Origin: Ardenticatenaceae bacterium
GTDB lineage: Bacteria > Chloroflexota > Anaerolineae > Promineifilales > Promineifilaceae
DNA length: 64,000 nucleotides
Direction of reading: 5' to 3'
NCBI GenBank assembly: GCA_020634215.1
Contig: JACKCD010000004.1
Span: 1 to 64,000 of the forward strand
Part shown: piece by piece, positions 27,401 through 34,748 of the stretch
Layout: each line of letters starts with the position of its first letter
Numbering within the stretch: the stretch's first letter is position 1
Position numbers and translations under genes: made by a program
The notes under the pieces: generated by a model
Database searches by the model: none
What the model was told of the DNA's origin: nothing
Seen by the model: only the letters and a program-made list of their open reading frames with translations

Positions 27401-27486
27401 TGCAACGGCTGCCCGTACTGGACAGCAACGCCACGCCCATAGATGATAAGTTTCTGGTGACGCGGTTAGCGGTATCTAAACAATAA
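24457..27486 (+). CDS. DUF2723-family membrane glycosyltransferase-like protein
   Basis: 1009 residues from the ATG at 24457. The DUF2723 signature is clear: V-G-R-A-D-T-F-E-F-Q, then L-G-I-A-H-P-T-G-Y-P-L-Y-L-L-L-G-K-L-F. About twelve membrane spans are followed by a long extracellular beta-rich region. DUF2723 is a GT-C-like family; in Bacteroidetes and Chloroflexota it is linked to protein O-glycosylation or cell-envelope glycans. The gene contains four low-complexity tandem-repeat blocks in frame (24643, 25281, 25884, 26869), which encode G-S-R-G-A-G-E-Q-G and S-P-T-P-H-S-P-L-P-T-type peptides in loops. It is probably co-transcribed with the yfiH gene. Confidence 0.85.
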   Translation: MMDKATPPRLTLSTLFAFLLLTISTLAAGRISYELFFPRLLWLGRPFFIIPVALLVAGLVAWQGSRGAGEQGRKSPPLLLRPLAPLLLNLLYLFNPTVDLVQSRLIFFTSLWLMALLWVATIAPPTAWRKVGAGFLLAALLPVYLLTMPATVGRADTFEFQVVAPQLGIAHPTGYPLYLLLGKLFTLLPLGSVAWRLNVATMVYGLAALGVVYLIGLKLSNHLGQDWQRWPLPPLFAAVALGLTPTFWSQAIEAEVYTLHGLVVAVTLWQIFVLIEQGSRGAGEQGVLWLAATIGVGLANHLTTVFLLPPAGLAVLLAHWRRVRAGQPGLISARLVGKTAVFFLLPLLLYTYLPLRWLVVNGEPMGVRRFVDWVIGGRFQNALQWGAWLHDPTRYEVVGRLLLSNWGWVNLLIAVVGLGYLLICYWEAGLLLFVTWLGFTFYALNYYVPDLAVFLLPAHLVVAIWWGVGGTAVLAVGSRAWGVGCAPRPTPHALLPTLLLLPLLLPAPATWRQVDRSHSDGLTAWGLGVLSQPLAANAAILADSEKIAPLYYLQQAEGVRPDLDIMVLPDEATYRAELDGRLAAGQTVYLARFLPGLEGIYHLRSAGPLTEVSTQPLTSVPPEATPTDLTIGSLSLLGYTLEPVAAVDETATAVTFYWQAPQPVGENVRVYLRWHGGRSDQRPLLSTGQHPANDDYPTIAWDAGEIVPDYHLLPQPLSDQPQDVAIQVALAPAFTPAADLDWHTVTTLTLPPTKQRTWERPLRLQIGTTTLTSAHFPSQIRPQTPLPIQFTGFGPANLTFNLQAPNLPISQSPTPHSPLPTPFTTATTVSTGLENGRYTLTVQGDGAICGWLARPTNGCPLGKVEISGVALPPDATNFDDKIALLGVDLGQTELVAGTELPVTLTWQSLAPLDHDYTVFIQILNDQDHIVGQVDAWPLQGTLPTSQWQPGQTITDPHLVRLADDLPPGNYRLQVGWYLLATLQRLPVLDSNATPIDDKFLVTRLAVSKQ
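24643..24674. repeat. In-frame octamer tandem repeat (CAGGGGAG)n
   Basis: About four copies of CAGGGGAG within the DUF2723 gene encode G-S-R-G-A-G-E-Q-G. A C-rich partner stretch just downstream (CCCCCCTGCTCC) could pair with it. A second copy of the block lies at 25281-25315 in the same gene. Confidence 0.92.
25281..25315. repeat. In-frame octamer tandem repeat, second block
   Basis: About four copies of AGCAGGGG lie in the same gene as the block at 24643 and in the same reading frame (E-Q-G-S-R-G-A-G-E-Q-G). The two blocks are nearly identical while the flanking sequence is not, so the element was copied or inserted, not inherited by domain duplication. Confidence 0.92.
25884..25944. repeat. 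In-frame heptamer hairpin (GGGCGTG units)
   Basis: GGGAGTAGGGCGTGGGGCGT is followed after a few bases by its reverse complement, giving a stem of about 20 bp inside the DUF2723 coding region. It encodes a polar loop between hydrophobic spans. Confidence 0.9.
26869..26919. repeat. In-frame tandem repeat (CAATCTCC then CACTCCC units)
   Basis: Three copies of CAATCTCC are followed by four of CACTCCC near the C-terminal third of the DUF2723 gene, encoding an S/P-rich linker (I-S-Q-S-P-T-P-H-S-P). It is the fourth repeat block in this gene. Confidence 0.9.
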
Positions 27487-27581
27487 CCGATGATTGGTAA
27501 TTAGAAATTGGAAGCTCGACTAAATCTCCAATCTCCTGTAGGTTATTCAATTCTCATTCCTTATCTGCTGCGAGGACATCT

Positions 27582-28358
27582 ATGCACTTTCACGAAAAAG
27601 ACGACTTCCCCTATCTCCAATTTGACTCATTAACCATTCCCCAACTTCAGCACGCCATCTTCACCCGCCAAGGCGGCATCAGCCCCGCGCCCTTCGACAG
27701 CCTCAACCTCAGCGTCTCGGTGGCCGACAGCAAGGACAATGTGTATGCCAACCGCCGCCGGGCGTATGGGTTGTTTGGGCGGGACACAGAAACGGCCGTT
27801 CACGCCCACCTTGTCCACGGTAACCAGGTCAGCGTCGTTACCCGCGCCGACTATGGCACCTGGCCGCTGGGTGATGCCATCGTCACCAACGAACCCGGCT
27901 GCGCCCTGACCATGAACTTTGCCGACTGCGGCTCCGTTTTTCTCTACGACCCCATTAACCACGCCATTGGCCTCGGCCACGCCGGGTGGAAAGGAGCCAT
28001 TTGTAACCTGCCAGGGGCGATGGTGAGGGCGATGACCGCCGCATACGGTAGCCGCCCCGCCGACCTGCTGGCCGCGCTTGGCCCCTGCATCGGCGTTTGC
28101 TGTTATGAAGTAGGCGAACCCGTCATTAGCGAAGTCCACGCTACCTTTGCCGAACCAGAAACGCTACTGCGCAATGTAGGTGGCGAACGACCTCATTTTG
28201 ATTTAGCCGAGGCCAACCGCCGCAACCTACAAAACGCCGGAGTCGCCAAAATCGAAATGCCCAACCTTTGCACCGCCTGCCGCACCGACCTCTTTTTTTC
28301 GCACCGCGCTGAAAAAGGCAAAACCGGTCGTTTTGGCTCCATGTTTATTCTTGTCTGA
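27582..28358 (+). CDS. pgeF: YfiH/PgeF-family protein (laccase-domain, purine nucleoside phosphorylase-like)
   Basis: 258 residues with a GAGGA site. The family (DUF152) binds zinc through two His and one Cys. Here these lie in H-G-N-Q-V, F-A-D-C-G-S-V and G-H-A-G-W-K-G, and the G-P-C-I-G-V-C-C-Y-E-V-G segment follows. Members have been described as peptidoglycan-editing factors and as purine nucleoside phosphorylases or adenosine deaminases. The usual A-D-C-x-P is A-D-C-G-S here. The substrate is unresolved. It lies 95 bases after the DUF2723 gene. Confidence 0.9.
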   Translation: MHFHEKDDFPYLQFDSLTIPQLQHAIFTRQGGISPAPFDSLNLSVSVADSKDNVYANRRRAYGLFGRDTETAVHAHLVHGNQVSVVTRADYGTWPLGDAIVTNEPGCALTMNFADCGSVFLYDPINHAIGLGHAGWKGAICNLPGAMVRAMTAAYGSRPADLLAALGPCIGVCCYEVGEPVISEVHATFAEPETLLRNVGGERPHFDLAEANRRNLQNAGVAKIEMPNLCTACRTDLFFSHRAEKGKTGRFGSMFILV

Positions 28359-28448
28359 GTAACACCCCATCATAAGACAGACAGTAAGATTATTGCCCTA
28401 CAATATGGCCTGTTTGTGGAACTATCTCTATCAGGAAGTGAGGGACAT

Positions 28449-31265
28449 ATGTTAACCCGTCGAATACTTGTTCTTGTTCTGCTGTTGCTGTTTGCCAGCA
28501 GCACGCTTAGCCTTGTTTTTGCCCAATCCTCCGCTGCCCCCAATGATGTCACCAATCTACGGATCAACGAATTTATGGCGTTGAACCAAAATAATCTGGA
28601 AGACCCAGACGAACCGGGGACCCACCCGGACTGGATCGAAATTTACAATGGGGGAGGAACGGCCGTTAATCTGCAAAACCTCTACCTCAGCGACGACCCC
28701 ACCAACCTGACCAAATCCCCCATTACCGCCACCATCATGGTACCCGCCAATGATTTCGTGCTTTTCTATGCCGATAGCCAGCCCGAACAAGGGCCACACC
28801 ACACCAACTTTGGTCTAAGTGGTAACGGCGAAAATATATTGCTGGTCGGCAACGACGGCAGCACCATCATTGACAGCTACACCTTTGGCCCGCAAACGGC
28901 CGATATTGCCGAAGGCCGCTTCCCCGACGGAGCCGACAACTGGCAGCCCATGACCGCCCCCAGCCCCGGCAGCAGCAACGCCATCGCCCCCATCATCGAA
29001 GACGTGGTGCAAACCCCGGCCAACCCTAGCAGCAGCGACAGCGTCACCGTCAACGCCCGCATCACCGATGACGGCACGGTGGAATTTGCCACGCTTTACT
29101 ACAGTGCTACCCAAACCAGCTTTACGGCCGTTCCCATGTCGGCCCTGGCAAACAACCGCTACGAAGGCACCATCCCCGCTTTCCCCACCAACACCACCGT
29201 TGACTATTACATCGAAGCTGGGGACGACATGGGGCAAAGCAGCGTCCACCCCAGCGATGGCTACAGCCGCTACGTGGTTGGCTTTGTCCCGCCCACGCTC
29301 TACATCAACGAATTTGTTGCCCTCAACACCACGCTGCCCGACCCCGATGAGCCAGGGACTTTCCCCGACTGGATTGAGATTTATAACCCGGGAGGAACGG
29401 CCGTTGATCTCGATGGCTACTACCTCACCGACAACCTCACCAACCTCGTCAAATCCCCCATCAATGGTTCGGTGATCGTACCGGCAGGTGGCTTTGTCCT
29501 GTTTTACGCCGACAGCCAGCCCGAACAAGGTGCCAACCACACTAACTTTGCCCTTAGCTCTACTAACGGCGAAGACGTAGCCCTGGTTGGCCCCGATGGC
29601 AGCACCATCATTGACAGCCACACCTTTGGCCTACAAACGGCCGATATTTCCGAAGGCCGCTCCCCCGATGGTGCTGACAACTGGATATTCTTCAACCCGC
29701 CCACCCCCGGCAGCAGCAACACCCAGCCGCCCCACATCAGCAATACCAGCCACGCTCCACAGCAGCCTAGTTCCGCCGACAGCGTGACCGTCACCACCAC
29801 CGTCACCGATGACGGCAGCGTGACCGTTACGTTGTTCACTGTTATCAACGGTAGCAGCAGCAGCGTGGCGATGTCGCCGCAGGGCAACAACCAATTCAGT
29901 GCCTCCATCCCCGCCCAAACGGATGGAACGATTGTTCAATATTACGTTCGCGCCGTTGACAACGACAATCAGACGAGCAATGACCCGCCGGGGGCACCGA
30001 CCGACACCTACACCTACATTGTCGGTTACACCGCCCCGCCGCTGTTTATCAACGAATTCATGGCGAGCAACAGCAGTACGCTGACCGACCCGGTGGAGCC
30101 AACAGAGTTCCCAGACTGGATTGAGATTTATAATGCGGGAGGAACGGCCGTTAATCTCAACGGCTACTACTTCAGCGACGACCCCGCAAACCTCACCAAA
30201 TCCCCCATCACGCAAACGCTCACCGTTCCGGCCAATGGCTTCCTGCTCGTTTACGCCGACAGCGACCCGTTTCAGGGGCCTGAACACACCAACTTTGGCC
30301 TGAGCACCAACGGCGAAAGCGTCCTGCTGGTGGCTCCCGACGGCACAACGATTGTGGACAGCTACACCTTTGGCCCCCAAACGGCCGATGTCTCCGAAGG
30401 CCGTCTGCCCGATGGTGGTAACGATTGGGTCTTCTTCAACGTCCCAACCCCCGGCAGCAGCAACGCCTTCACGCCCCCTAACATTAGCAGCACCAGCTTT
30501 GCCCCCACCCAGCCGGGCGACAGCGACCCCGTCACCGTTACCAGCCAAATCAGCGATGATGGGCAGGTGGTAGCGGCCACGCTGTTCTACCGCACCGGCG
30601 GCACCTTCTCGGCACTGCCGATGACGGCGCAGGGAAACGGCAGCTACAGCGGTACCATTCCCGCCTTTGCCGCCGGAACGACGGTGGAATTTTATGTGAC
30701 GGCGCAGGACAATGACGGGCTGATTAGCAGCGACCCGCCCACCGCCCCCAACGCCACCTACAGCTACACCGTCGGCACAACGCTGCCCACGCTCATCATC
30801 AACGAGTTTATGGCCGACAACGGCAGCACGCTGGAAGACCCCGACGAGTCGGGTGAGTTCCCGGACTGGATTGAGATTTATAATGCAGGAGAAACGGCCG
30901 TTGATCTCAATGGCTTCTACCTCAGCGACGACCTAGCCAGCCCGACAAAATCCCCGATCACGCAAACACTCACCATTCCGGCCGGCGGCTATCTGCTCAT
31001 CTACGCCGACGGCGACCCGTTCCAGGGTGCCGCTCACGCCGACTTCAAGCTGGGTGCTGGCGGCGAATCGGTGCTGCTGGTCTACAGCGACGGCACGACC
31101 GTCCTCGACAGCCGCACCTTTGGCGCACAAACCACCGACGTATCCGAAGGGCGCTGCCCCAATGTCACGGGCAATTGGCAAACCATGTCCGCCCCCACTC
31201 CCGGCGCGGCCAATGTGTGTACGGTTAACTACACCGTTTACCTGCCGCTAATCGGCAAGAAATAA
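28449..31265 (+). CDS. Secreted protein with four lamin-tail domains
   Basis: 938 residues from the ATG at 28449 (GAGGGA site), with a signal peptide cut after L-V-F-A-Q. Four units of about 230 residues each contain a lamin-tail domain (I-N-E-F-M-A, then P-D-W-I-E-I-Y-N, then L-x-G-Y-Y-L-S-D-D) followed by a beta-sandwich (V-T-V-x-x-x-I-T-D-D-G-x-V). The protein ends V-Y-L-P-L-I-G-K-K. Lamin-tail domains in bacteria sit on surface proteins and are thought to bind other proteins or DNA. Every unit carries one AACGGCCGTT at the same codon position (G-G-T-A-V-N/D), so the palindrome was retained through duplication. Confidence 0.92.
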   Translation: MLTRRILVLVLLLLFASSTLSLVFAQSSAAPNDVTNLRINEFMALNQNNLEDPDEPGTHPDWIEIYNGGGTAVNLQNLYLSDDPTNLTKSPITATIMVPANDFVLFYADSQPEQGPHHTNFGLSGNGENILLVGNDGSTIIDSYTFGPQTADIAEGRFPDGADNWQPMTAPSPGSSNAIAPIIEDVVQTPANPSSSDSVTVNARITDDGTVEFATLYYSATQTSFTAVPMSALANNRYEGTIPAFPTNTTVDYYIEAGDDMGQSSVHPSDGYSRYVVGFVPPTLYINEFVALNTTLPDPDEPGTFPDWIEIYNPGGTAVDLDGYYLTDNLTNLVKSPINGSVIVPAGGFVLFYADSQPEQGANHTNFALSSTNGEDVALVGPDGSTIIDSHTFGLQTADISEGRSPDGADNWIFFNPPTPGSSNTQPPHISNTSHAPQQPSSADSVTVTTTVTDDGSVTVTLFTVINGSSSSVAMSPQGNNQFSASIPAQTDGTIVQYYVRAVDNDNQTSNDPPGAPTDTYTYIVGYTAPPLFINEFMASNSSTLTDPVEPTEFPDWIEIYNAGGTAVNLNGYYFSDDPANLTKSPITQTLTVPANGFLLVYADSDPFQGPEHTNFGLSTNGESVLLVAPDGTTIVDSYTFGPQTADVSEGRLPDGGNDWVFFNVPTPGSSNAFTPPNISSTSFAPTQPGDSDPVTVTSQISDDGQVVAATLFYRTGGTFSALPMTAQGNGSYSGTIPAFAAGTTVEFYVTAQDNDGLISSDPPTAPNATYSYTVGTTLPTLIINEFMADNGSTLEDPDESGEFPDWIEIYNAGETAVDLNGFYLSDDLASPTKSPITQTLTIPAGGYLLIYADGDPFQGAAHADFKLGAGGESVLLVYSDGTTVLDSRTFGAQTTDVSEGRCPNVTGNWQTMSAPTPGAANVCTVNYTVYLPLIGKK

Positions 31266-31275
31266 ATGGGGCATT

Positions 31276-31303
31276 GTAGAGACGTAAGATTTTACGTCTC
31301 TAC
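31276..31303. terminator. Bidirectional hairpin between convergent genes
   Basis: A 12-bp perfect stem, GTAGAGACGTAA / TTACGTCTCTAC, with a 4-base loop. The stop codon of the helicase gene lies inside it. This GTAGAGACGT hairpin type is common between genes in cyanobacteria. Confidence 0.75.
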
Positions 31304-33840
31304 CCCCCACCCAACAACATCCGCACCAACCGCCGCGTCACCGCCTTCGTGTCCGGCCCAATGTCACCGGGCGGGCCGACGCAGGCGGGGCAACCGGAGC
31401 GACATTGGCAGTCGGCAATCAATTCCAGCGCCGCTTGCAGCAGCTCGTCGTGAAGTTCAAACAGCCGTTGGCTAAACCCCACCCCCGCAGCAATGCGCTC
31501 ATAAATCACCAGCGTTGGGGCTTGGGTCAGCGGGCTGCGGCTTTCGGCCATCACCTGAATATCCTCTGGATCACACATCAAATAGAGCGGGGCTAGATTG
31601 CCCAGCACATAGGCCAAGCCGCCGAGGGCGGAGCGGGTTTGCTGCCCGGCTTCGGCGCGGCGGTGGCAGGCAGGGCAGAGTGTCACCAAATTATCAAGCT
31701 GGTTGGCTTCCAGATAATGCTCGTTTTCCCCTTTGACGTAGCCGTATTCCCGAAACGGCCGTAAATGATGCACATGGAGCGTAATCTCATCACCATTGGC
31801 ACCGCAGGTACGGCAGCAGTGGCCGTCGCGCCGCAGTGCCTTTTGCCGCTGCTGCTGCCAGTTGGGGCCATAATCATTGGGGCGGAGCAAAATCCCCTGT
31901 TGATAAAGCTGTTCGGTAAGGACTTCGCTAAAAATGAGCCAGTAGCCGGACGTTTCCAGCGTCATTTCCGGCAAATCAATTTCGCCAAAGCCCAGCGTTT
32001 CATGGCTGTAGCGCTTGATTTTGCGGTAGCTGGTGGCCTGCGTGACGAGGGTCACATCACCATAAGCACGCTGCACCCCCGCCTCGCTGCTTTCGGCTTC
32101 AGGCTGGAGGGCGCGGATGCGGGTGCCGACATTGGCGCGGGTATAGTAATCCACGTCTACGGCGCGAACCTGGGCTAAACGGCCGTTCCAATCCAACCGC
32201 TCCACCAAAAACGACCGCGCCTGGTGCATATAAATCGCCCCCTCGTGCAGCATAAACGGCGCACTCTCTAAATCCACCTCCCCAATCACCTCCGGCGGGG
32301 TTTGGTCAATGGCGTGGATGAGAACCGTCTCGCCGCCGCTGGTGCGGAGCGAAACCACATTGGCCGGGGCATTTTCCCCCAGCCAGTGGTATTGCTGCCG
32401 CGTCTGGTGTAAGGCCCCTTCCTCAGTGAGCAAGTCGAGCAGTGGCCCAAGCGGCTGGTCGCCAGCAAATGGCTCATCGGGGCGCAGCGGCAGTTCATAG
32501 GCAGCGCACAGCAGATGTTTGACCATGATTCGCAGGTTGTCGGGGTTGGTGAGGGCGTGTTCGGGCGAACGGCCGAAAAGATAGCGCGGGTGGTTACAAA
32601 TGTATTGATCCAGCGGGCTGTTGTTGGCAACCAGCAGCGCCAACGATTGGGCGTTGCGCCGCCCCGCCCGCCCCGCCTGCTGCCAGGTGGAGGCAATGGA
32701 GCCTGGATAGCCAGTGAGAACGGCAACATCAAGCTGTCCGATGTCTATGCCTAATTCGAGGGCGTTGGTAGCCACCACCCCCCGCACGAAGCCCTGACGC
32801 AATCCTTGCTCGATTTCACGCCGTTCCAGCGGCAGGTAGCCGCCGCGATAGCCAGCAACGGCCGTTTCTTCCCCCTGCTGGTAGCGCAATTCATCTTGCA
32901 GATAGGTGAGCAGCAGTTCCACCGTTTGCCGAGCGCGGGCAAAAACGATGGTTTGGATGTCGTTGCTGAGGAAGGTCAGGGCGGCATCTTTGGCCGCCAG
33001 CACCGAACTGCCGCGCAGCCCCAGCTCTGGGTCAATGATGGGTGGGTTGTAGAGGATGAACTGCTTTTCGCCACGAGGCGCACCGTTTTGGCTTTCGTCA
33101 ATGAGGGTAAACGGCCGTTCCACCAGCCGCTGCGCATGTTCTTGGGGGTTGGCAATGGTGGCCGAACAGCAAATGAACTGCGGGTCGCTGCCATAAAAAC
33201 GGCAGAGGCGCCGCAGGCGGCGCAGGACGTTTGCAACGTGGCTACCAAACACGCCGCGATAGGTGTGGATTTCATCCAGCACGATAAATTCGAGGTTTTG
33301 GAACAGGTCGCGCCAACTGGTGTGGTAGGGCAAAATGCCAGCGTGGAGCATGTCGGGGTTGGTGAGCAGGATGCCGCCGTCGCGCCGCACTTTGCTGCGC
33401 TGGCTGCGGGGGGTGTCGCCGTCGTAGCTGTGGATGGGGATGGGTAAACGGCCGTTGTTGACCAGTGCCGTCGTTTCCGCCAGTTGGTCGTGGGTCAGGG
33501 CTTTGGTGGGGAACAGGTAGAGGGCGCGGGCGCGAGGCTGCCACAGCAGCCGCTGCAGCACGGGAATGTTGTAACACAGCGATTTGCCGGAGGCGGTGGC
33601 GGTAGCGATGATGACGTTGTGGTGGTCGGAAACGGCCGTTAATGCCGCCAACTGATGCGTATAGAGTTCTGTGATGCCTTGTTGGGCAAGGGCGGCTGCA
33701 ATACGGCCGTCAACAAAATCTGGAATGGCAGAGGCCACTGCCCCACGCGACGGAAGACGTTCCCAGGCCACGACCTGCTCCATAAACGGTCGGTTGCGGC
33801 GTAGTTGCAATAAAAGGTCGGTTAACCCATGGTTTATCAT
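31300..33840 (-). CDS. MrfA/YprA-type DEXH helicase with inserted HNH domain and C-terminal MZB (DUF1998) domain
   Basis: 846 residues. Helicase core: A-T-A-S-G-K-S (Walker A, residues 81-87), L-D-E-I-H (motif II), C-S-A-T-I (motif III), A-T-N-A-L-E-L-G-I-D-I-G and Q-A-G-R-A-G-R-R (motifs V and VI). A winged-helix-like region follows. At residues about 665-728 (nt 31657-31848) there is an HNH fold: C-R-T-C-G, H-V-H-H, N-L-V-T-L-C-P-A-C-H-R-R. The C-terminal zinc-binding MZB domain ends with D-C-Q-C-R-S-G-C-P-A-C. MrfA repairs mitomycin-type lesions. The HNH module would add a nuclease to the translocase and is not in the Bacillus protein as I know it. It faces oriC. Confidence 0.9.
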   Translation of the reverse strand: MINHGLTDLLLQLRRNRPFMEQVVAWERLPSRGAVASAIPDFVDGRIAAALAQQGITELYTHQLAALTAVSDHHNVIIATATASGKSLCYNIPVLQRLLWQPRARALYLFPTKALTHDQLAETTALVNNGRLPIPIHSYDGDTPRSQRSKVRRDGGILLTNPDMLHAGILPYHTSWRDLFQNLEFIVLDEIHTYRGVFGSHVANVLRRLRRLCRFYGSDPQFICCSATIANPQEHAQRLVERPFTLIDESQNGAPRGEKQFILYNPPIIDPELGLRGSSVLAAKDAALTFLSNDIQTIVFARARQTVELLLTYLQDELRYQQGEETAVAGYRGGYLPLERREIEQGLRQGFVRGVVATNALELGIDIGQLDVAVLTGYPGSIASTWQQAGRAGRRNAQSLALLVANNSPLDQYICNHPRYLFGRSPEHALTNPDNLRIMVKHLLCAAYELPLRPDEPFAGDQPLGPLLDLLTEEGALHQTRQQYHWLGENAPANVVSLRTSGGETVLIHAIDQTPPEVIGEVDLESAPFMLHEGAIYMHQARSFLVERLDWNGRLAQVRAVDVDYYTRANVGTRIRALQPEAESSEAGVQRAYGDVTLVTQATSYRKIKRYSHETLGFGEIDLPEMTLETSGYWLIFSEVLTEQLYQQGILLRPNDYGPNWQQQRQKALRRDGHCCRTCGANGDEITLHVHHLRPFREYGYVKGENEHYLEANQLDNLVTLCPACHRRAEAGQQTRSALGGLAYVLGNLAPLYLMCDPEDIQVMAESRSPLTQAPTLVIYERIAAGVGFSQRLFELHDELLQAALELIADCQCRSGCPACVGPPGDIGPDTKAVTRRLVRMLLGGG

Positions 33841-33948
33841 TGAAAATTCGATATGGTAAAAAGTTATAAAATCGTTATAATAATTGCTAATTAAGTTACA
33901 GTTTAACCTTAATGCATTTTACACCATTTTCATGATTGAGGATGAAGC

Positions 33949-34224
33949 ATGAAAGAGAACACAGCAACCCTCCAAGTTTATAGTCCACAGCAGGCCAACA
34001 TTGTTGCCAGTGTCGTCTTAAATGGCTACAACATTCGCGGGGAAGGTCCTTTGGGTAAACAAGGCTCCATGCGTAGTTTTACCATTATTTCTGGTGATTT
34101 GTGGGAGCAATGGGACGTTCAGATGCCGCTGCAACTTCAAGATGACACGGGGAAGTCATCCAATATTCGCATTGCTGCGCTGCCTGTGGAAGATGACGGT
34201 TATGGGTTGATTGAGTTTTTGTAA
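33949..34224 (+). CDS. Small conserved protein of unknown function beside oriC
   Basis: 91 residues starting behind a GAGG site. It is mixed alpha/beta with no signal peptide, Cys pair or membrane span. It begins M-K-E-N-T-A-T-L-Q-V-Y-S-P and ends D-D-G-Y-G-L-I-E-F-L. A strong terminator follows directly, so it is monocistronic. The promoter may be in the AT-rich 100 bases shared with the divergent helicase gene (TATAAT near 33877). The family is not recognised. Position next to the origin invites, but does not show, a replication link. Confidence 0.65.
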   Translation: MKENTATLQVYSPQQANIVASVVLNGYNIRGEGPLGKQGSMRSFTIISGDLWEQWDVQMPLQLQDDTGKSSNIRIAALPVEDDGYGLIEFL

Positions 34225-34252
34225 ACGGCCGTTTTCTTATCTGACTTCTATG

Positions 34253-34281
34253 AAAGACCGCTACACTAGCGGTCTTTTTTT
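34253..34281 (+). terminator. Rho-independent terminator
   Basis: An 11-bp perfect stem, AAAGACCGCTA / TAGCGGTCTTT, has a 3-base loop and a following T-run. It ends the small gene and isolates oriC from rightward transcription. Confidence 0.92.
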
Positions 34282-34748
34282 ATCCAAAGAGTTATGCCCG
34301 TATGTTGATATAGGGTCTTAATAAGTAGTAGTAGATAGTAGGGGCTGTGGAATTGTGGAAAACTGTTTTGCTACCCATATACGCTACTGCTTTCCCCCTT
34401 TGCCAAAAACACCCCCCAGGTATACGGTTGTTGCTTATTCGGCTCTTGTGGATAACAATGGGGAGAAACTTTTAGTTTGGTTTGGGTCTGATGTAAGGTG
34501 CTTTACATGCTGCTTGCATATCTGGTAGATGGTTCCTCTGCCGCCCCCCATATGTGGGATTGTTGAGGTTGAACGTGGAATTTTTCTATGTCAACCTTTT
34601 CCACAAATAGCAGGGTTTTTCCACAACTTTAGGAGAGTTATCCACAGATTTGAGAGGGGGGATCAAAAAAACGGCCGTTTCTGGCAGAAAACGGCCGTTT
34701 GCTTTCGATAGTACACCCCCAAATGTAGGGTTGCTGCTGGTAAACTTG
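34282..34748. other. oriC: Replication origin oriC: DnaA boxes and DnaA-trio-like unwinding element
   Basis: A gene-free 467 bases directly downstream of dnaA. Perfect DnaA boxes are TGTGGATAA at 34447-34455 and TTATCCACA at 34638-34646. One-mismatch boxes are TGTGGAAAA at 34354-34362 and TTTTCCACA at 34597-34605 and 34617-34625. The left boxes point one way and the right three the other. At 34319-34341, beside the leftmost box, TAG triplets repeat (AAGTAGTAGTAGATAGTAG) and a G-rich spacer separates them from the box. That is the geometry of a DnaA-trio element, where DnaA loads on single strands. Two AACGGCCGTT copies lie 10 bases apart at 34671 and 34691. dnaN is not adjacent. Confidence 0.88.

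Noticed and set aside
28815..29621. 268-codon minus-strand frame opposite the lamin-tail protein (and a 305-codon one at 29631-30548)
   Set aside because: Low-complexity Val/Gly-rich translation with no start signals; a shadow of the repeated GC-rich gene.
32806..33447. 213-codon + strand frame inside the helicase gene
   Set aside because: Covers the helicase motifs on the other strand; no independent support.
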